A DNA stretch of 7,880 nucleotides from Candidatus Woesearchaeota archaeon (lineage in GTDB: Archaea; Nanobdellota; Nanobdellia; Woesearchaeales; UBA12501): NCBI GenBank assembly GCA_014729495.1, contig WJJV01000046.1, forward strand, positions 1 through 7,880, read 5' to 3'. The position numbers were made by a program, and so were the translations under genes. A model generated the notes under the pieces. It did no database searches, had not been told where the DNA came from, and saw only the letters and a program-made list of their open reading frames with translations. Of the stretch, positions 5,185 to 7,880 are shown one piece after another (within the stretch, counting starts at the first letter, position 1; every line of letters begins with the position of its first letter).

Positions 5185-6146
5185 GCATGGCATACCTAGA
5201 ATATCCACTGCAGTGGTTATTGCAGAATGCGCTGAATATAGCTCCGGAATCAAGGCTTGGGCAGTCCATAAGCTTTTTTATCTATGATTCAATCAAGATA
5301 CTTCTACTGCTGTTTGTACTGATAGCGATAATGGGCTTTATCAGGACTTACATCCCGCAGAACAGGGTGAAGAATTGGCTTGGAAAGAGCAGAGGTACAG
5401 GAAACCTTGCAGCAGCATTGTTTGGAGCAATGACTCCGTTCTGCTCATGCTCTTCTATACCAATATTTCTCAGCTTTCTTGAGGCAGGAGTGCCTCTTGG
5501 AGTCTCGCTCTCATTCCTGATTACATCCCCTCTTGTGAATGAATACCTTGCGGTTCTCATGCTCGGCTTTTTTGGCTGGAAGATAACACTTGCTTACATA
5601 GCAAGCGGAATATTCATCGGAGTCATATCAGGAATGATACTCGGAAAGCTCGGGCTTGAGAGATATCTTGTTAAGGACCTCATCGCAAAGAGCTCTAAAG
5701 TAAAAGAGAGGAGATACAGGAGCATTAAGCAGAGGATAAGATTTGGACTTGATGAGGCAAAGTCAATCATAAGCAAGCTCTGGCTCTGGATACTTGTGGG
5801 AGTGGGTATCGGCGCTTTGATACACAATTATGTCCCTGAGGACTTTGTGCACATGGTCATCAGCAGGGGAGGCGCCATGACTGTTCCTCTTGCCACAATA
5901 ATCGGCGTGCCTATCTACGGCAGCTGCGCTGCAATTGTTCCGATCGCTGTTGTGCTGTTCAACAAAGGGATATCTCTCGGAGCAGTGCTTGCATTCACCA
6001 TGGCAGTATCAGCACTGAGCCTTCCAGAAGCAGTCATACTCAGGAGAGCGATGAAGCTCCAGCTTATAGGAATATTCTTCGGCACTGTTACACTTGGAAT
6101 AATACTTCTGGGCTATATCTTCAATTATCTTGCCCATATTCTTTGA
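5181..6146 (+). CDS. DUF318/ArsP-type permease
   Basis: A 321-residue membrane protein with about eight hydrophobic segments in two halves separated by a charged cytoplasmic loop (about residues 165-195). The hallmark TPFCSCSSIP lies at residues 85-94, followed by the SFLITSPLVNE signature. A related second-half motif, VPIYGSCAAIVP (C249), with LSLPEA further on, marks an internal duplication. Members of this family export Cu/Zn or organic arsenicals; the ion cannot be fixed here. The GTG at 5181 overlaps the TGA of the Cys peptide (GTGA), giving translational coupling; the ATG at 5187 is an alternative two codons in. It has no promoter of its own and converges on the GW-repeat gene with an 18-bp gap. 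Confidence 0.9.
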   Translation: MSMAYLEYPLQWLLQNALNIAPESRLGQSISFFIYDSIKILLLLFVLIAIMGFIRTYIPQNRVKNWLGKSRGTGNLAAALFGAMTPFCSCSSIPIFLSFLEAGVPLGVSLSFLITSPLVNEYLAVLMLGFFGWKITLAYIASGIFIGVISGMILGKLGLERYLVKDLIAKSSKVKERRYRSIKQRIRFGLDEAKSIISKLWLWILVGVGIGALIHNYVPEDFVHMVISRGGAMTVPLATIIGVPIYGSCAAIVPIAVVLFNKGISLGAVLAFTMAVSALSLPEAVILRRAMKLQLIGIFFGTVTLGIILLGYIFNYLAHIL

Positions 6147-6155
6147 TCATAAGCC

Positions 6156-6169
6156 TATAGAATCCTATA
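6156..6169. terminator. small hairpin between convergent genes
   Basis: TATAG (6156-6160), loop AATC, CTATA (6165-6169) lies between the permease stop and the end of the GW-repeat gene, and overlaps the latter's stop codon. It is short and AT-rich, so it is only a weak terminator candidate. Confidence 0.2.
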
Positions 6170-6542
6170 ATTTCAGAACAAGATCCACAACATCCTCGCT
6201 CCAGCCTGCTTCAAGAAGAGTCTCTTTGAGGAACTCTTTTGAATCACCTTTTCTTATCCTTGAGTCTGCATAATTCTGGAGCTTCTCAAGGCTGTGATTT
6301 GGTCTTCTCAGATCGTGGCTAGCAAGTTCAACAACATGCTCATCCCAGCCCATATCAGACAGTCTTTTTATTATTGCATCATCCTCAATGCCCTGAGACC
6401 TCATGCTGTTTATTTCCTTCTCAAGACTCCAGAGGTCTTTCTGGAGCTTTGTCTTCTCTGGCTTTTTCCTGAAGAATGAGTAGAGAGCTATTGCCAGAGC
6501 GAGAATAGTTATTATGATGAGCACTAATGCCAAAGTCTCCAT
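6165..6542 (-). CDS. membrane-anchored protein with two GW helical repeats
   Basis: A 125-residue protein. Residues 4-24 form one strong transmembrane segment followed by a Lys/Arg-rich stop (RKKPEKTK), so the rest is probably cytoplasmic. The soluble part contains two 30-residue repeats (44-73 and 92-121), 48 residues apart. They align without gaps: both have Gly at position 8, GW at 22-23 (G65-W66 and G113-W114), Glu at 25, then VV and L. Each repeat looks like a pair of helices, a pattern I recall from many small proteins of DPANN archaea and CPR bacteria, without known function. It diverges from htpX across a 100-bp shared promoter region, hinting at a membrane quality-control link. This is an inference from position only. 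Confidence 0.8.
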   Translation of the reverse strand: METLALVLIIITILALAIALYSFFRKKPEKTKLQKDLWSLEKEINSMRSQGIEDDAIIKRLSDMGWDEHVVELASHDLRRPNHSLEKLQNYADSRIRKGDSKEFLKETLLEAGWSEDVVDLVLKL

Positions 6543-6546
6543 TTTA

Positions 6547-6552
6547 CACCTC
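6547..6552 (-). promoter_or_regulatory. GAGGTG ribosome binding site
   Basis: The minus strand reads GAGGTG four bases before the ATG at 6542, a strong match to the archaeal anti-Shine-Dalgarno sequence. It supports this start codon and sets this gene apart from its leaderless neighbours. Confidence 0.7.
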
Positions 6553-6575
6553 TTTTGGCTGTATTAAGAATGTTA

Positions 6576-6583
6576 TATATAAA
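6576..6583 (-). promoter_or_regulatory. TATA box for the GW-repeat gene
   Basis: The minus strand reads TTTATATA within a longer AT run. Transcription is predicted near 6553, just at the 5' side of the GAGGTG site, so the leader would be only about 11 nt long. Confidence 0.55.
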
Positions 6584-6612
6584 AAGTTTATGAGAAAAAT
6601 CCAATCATAAAC

Positions 6613-6620
6613 TATTTAAA
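6613..6620 (+). promoter_or_regulatory. TATA box for htpX
   Basis: TATTTAAA has its centre exactly 26.5 bp upstream of the ATG at 6643, predicting a leaderless transcript. A second AT-rich stretch (ATATATAAA, about 6630-6638) is too close to the start to serve it. Confidence 0.65.
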
Positions 6621-6642
6621 TGGATGTGATATATAAACAATT

Positions 6643-7491
6643 ATGGGAGTGGAGAGCCATATAAAGACAGTAGCGATACTCGGCATTCTGACCGGACTTC
6701 TGTTAGGTGTAGGATGGCTTCTTGGAGGCTATCAGGGGCTTACAATAGCTGTAGTGCTGTCTGTAATCATGAACTTCGGCTCTTATTTCTGGTCGCATAA
6801 GATTGTGCTGGCCATGTACCGTGCAAAAGAGGCAAAGGAGACTGATTATCCAGATCTGTATAGGATGGTCAGAGAGGTATCTCATCTGGCTTCAATGCCA
6901 ATGCCAAAAGTATATATTGTAAACAGCGCAAATCCCAATGCATTTGCCACTGGAAGGAATCCAAAACATGCTGTCGTGGCTTTCACAACAGGAATCATGG
7001 ACCTTCTAAGCAAGAGCGAGCTCAAGGGAGTCATAGCACATGAGATGAGCCATGTGAAGAACAGGGATATGCTTGTACAGACTGTTGCTGCGACAATCGC
7101 AGGAGTCATAACCTATGTAGGCATGATGGCGAGATGGGCTGCCATATTCGGAGGCTTTGGAGGAAGGGACAGTGATGGAGGAGATGCTCTTGGATTCCTG
7201 CTTCTTGCCATAGTCACTCCTATTGCTGCTGTGCTGCTTCAGTTAGGGCTCTCAAGAAGCAGGGAATATCTTGCAGATGAGACAGGCGCAAAGATGATAC
7301 ATGACCCATATTCTCTTGCCAATGCTCTTGAAAAGCTCCATGCAGGATCAAAGAGGAATCCTATAAGGATGGGAAGCCCTGCTACATCATCATTGTTCAT
7401 AGTAAATCCATTCTCTACAAAAGGCATTATGTCCCTTCTGTCAACACATCCTCCAATGGAAGAGAGGGTAAAAAGGCTTAAGGCTATGTGA
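6643..7491 (+). CDS. htpX: HtpX-family membrane zinc metalloprotease
   Basis: A 282-residue M48-family protease that cleaves damaged membrane proteins at the cytoplasmic face. Two N-terminal transmembrane segments (about 10-30 and 33-55) are followed by the catalytic domain with HEMSH (H133, E134, H137). The third zinc ligand is E208 in SREYLADETGA. Two further hydrophobic segments (about 147-170 and 184-203) lie between them, and a Gly/Asp-rich loop GGFGGRDSDGG joins these two. The C-terminal NPFS...STHPPMEERVKRL is typical of the family. Length is normal. It has its own leaderless promoter and diverges from the GW-repeat gene. No following gene in the window belongs to an operon with it. 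Confidence 0.97.
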   Translation: MGVESHIKTVAILGILTGLLLGVGWLLGGYQGLTIAVVLSVIMNFGSYFWSHKIVLAMYRAKEAKETDYPDLYRMVREVSHLASMPMPKVYIVNSANPNAFATGRNPKHAVVAFTTGIMDLLSKSELKGVIAHEMSHVKNRDMLVQTVAATIAGVITYVGMMARWAAIFGGFGGRDSDGGDALGFLLLAIVTPIAAVLLQLGLSRSREYLADETGAKMIHDPYSLANALEKLHAGSKRNPIRMGSPATSSLFIVNPFSTKGIMSLLSTHPPMEERVKRLKAM

Positions 7492-7556
7492 GTTAGGTTT
7501 GATTGCTCTGATTTCTACTCTGAGTTTCTATAAATCATCTTGAAGTAATATTCCTT

Positions 7557-7599
7557 GCCTCTCTGACAAGCGCAGCAAACCTGACCACAGAGAGGTGGC
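7557..7599. repeat. fifth copy of the hairpin unit
   Basis: CCTCTCTG (7558-7565) pairs with CAGAGAGG (7588-7595), followed by TGGC, and ATTCCT precedes the left arm as in the array at 66-328. Compared with unit 3 the C-G pair near the stem end has become T-A, a compensatory change that keeps the stem. The loop (GACAAGCGCAGCAAACCTGACCA) is close to that of unit 3. A degenerate left arm, ATTCCTGCCTTTCT (7640-7653), follows about 89 bp on and leads into the second MITE. It is described here with loop text longer than the stem only to show likeness; no gene is seen between 7492 and 7880. Confidence 0.75.
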
Positions 7600-7670
7600 A
7601 CTGGCATATGTATTCAACAAAGTATCATACAGAAAATATATTCCTGCCTTTCTATTATATAGTTTGCAGC

Positions 7671-7790
7671 GGGCTGTCCGGAATGGAGGTCATTGTCAAA
7701 AGAAGCATGCCTTTAGTATAAACAATCAATAGCTGAGCATATGCTGACCAGAACTTTTTTCACAGAAAAAAGGAGATCGCGGACATATCT
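7671..7790. mobile_element. MITE-like element, copy 2 (120 bp)
   Basis: The element is flanked by a perfect direct repeat GTTTGCAGC (7662-7670 and 7791-7799; the next base also matches, so 9 or 10 bp). Its left end matches copy 1 at 18 of 19 bases (7674-7692 against 4860-4878) and its right half at 62 of 68 (7710-7777 against 4952-5019). Stems: TGTCCG/CGGACA (7675-7680/7780-7785) and GGTCA/TGACC (7688-7692/7745-7749). The CTTTTTT/AAAAAAG side hairpin is kept. The central G/C module of copy 1 is missing. The perfect flanking repeat suggests it inserted more recently than copy 1. Confidence 0.8.
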
Positions 7791-7805
7791 GTTTGCAGCG
7801 AAACA

Positions 7806-7813
7806 TTTATAAA
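7806..7813 (+). promoter_or_regulatory. orphan TATA box near the window end
   Basis: TTTATAAA would start transcription near 7836. No ATG or GTG with an open frame is visible at that point before the window ends, so the product may be an untranslated RNA, a gene further on, or nothing. Confidence 0.35.
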
Positions 7814-7880
7814 TATAGGCCAATAAAACAGCTATAACCATTAAGTATAATAATAAAAATTGCCTGTTTCATTTATAAGC

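Noticed and set aside
4909..5253. 114-residue minus-strand frame over MITE 1 and the Cys peptide
   Set aside because: It crosses the MITE, a promoter and two real genes on the other strand; Ser/Phe-rich shadow translation.

Overview
The window looks archaeal. It holds a single-chain family B DNA polymerase with a C-terminal PCNA-binding peptide. Its promoters are TATA boxes of the TTTATAAA, TTTATATA or TATTTAAA type, and several genes begin at the expected transcription start (leaderless). One gene instead has a GAGGTG ribosome binding site. Heavy use of AGG and ATA codons and the small, compact genes would suit a DPANN-type archaeon such as a Woesearchaeota relative. That placement is an inference from style, not from a marker gene.

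Layout. Positions 1-760 contain no convincing gene. This stretch holds an (ATT)6 tract, a tandem array of roughly 80-bp units built around an 8-bp hairpin (66-328), and a compact run of stem-loops enclosed by a 13-bp closing stem (440-667). polB (793-3258) follows on the plus strand. It meets, tail to tail with one base between stops, a minus-strand toxin-antitoxin pair. In that pair the Doc/Fic toxin gene comes first and the ribbon-helix-helix antitoxin second, and a palindromic TATACACA/TGTGTATA operator lies over the start. Next on the minus strand are a Nudix hydrolase and a HAD-family phosphatase, each with its own leaderless promoter. The HAD gene diverges from a plus-strand operon of a 36-residue Cys-cluster peptide and a DUF318/ArsP-type permease, joined by a GTGA stop/start overlap; this is probably a metal or metalloid efflux unit. 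A minus-strand membrane-anchored protein with two copies of a 30-residue 'GW' helical motif diverges from htpX, a membrane zinc protease.

Mobile and repeated DNA. Two related short palindromic elements, 177 bp (4856-5032) and 120 bp (7671-7790), share 62 of 68 bases at their 3' halves. Each is bounded by a 9-bp direct repeat, as expected of non-autonomous transposable elements (MITEs). The first sits exactly between two back-to-back promoters and damages neither TATA box. It also carries a G5-C5-G4 module that recurs inside the hairpin region upstream of polB. The last 390 bp contain a fifth copy of the 80-bp hairpin unit, the second MITE and an orphan TATA box.

No tRNA, rRNA, CRISPR array or complete transposase was found. 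The less ordinary content is the repeat system, the tiny Cys peptide coupled to its permease, and the reversed toxin-antitoxin pair.
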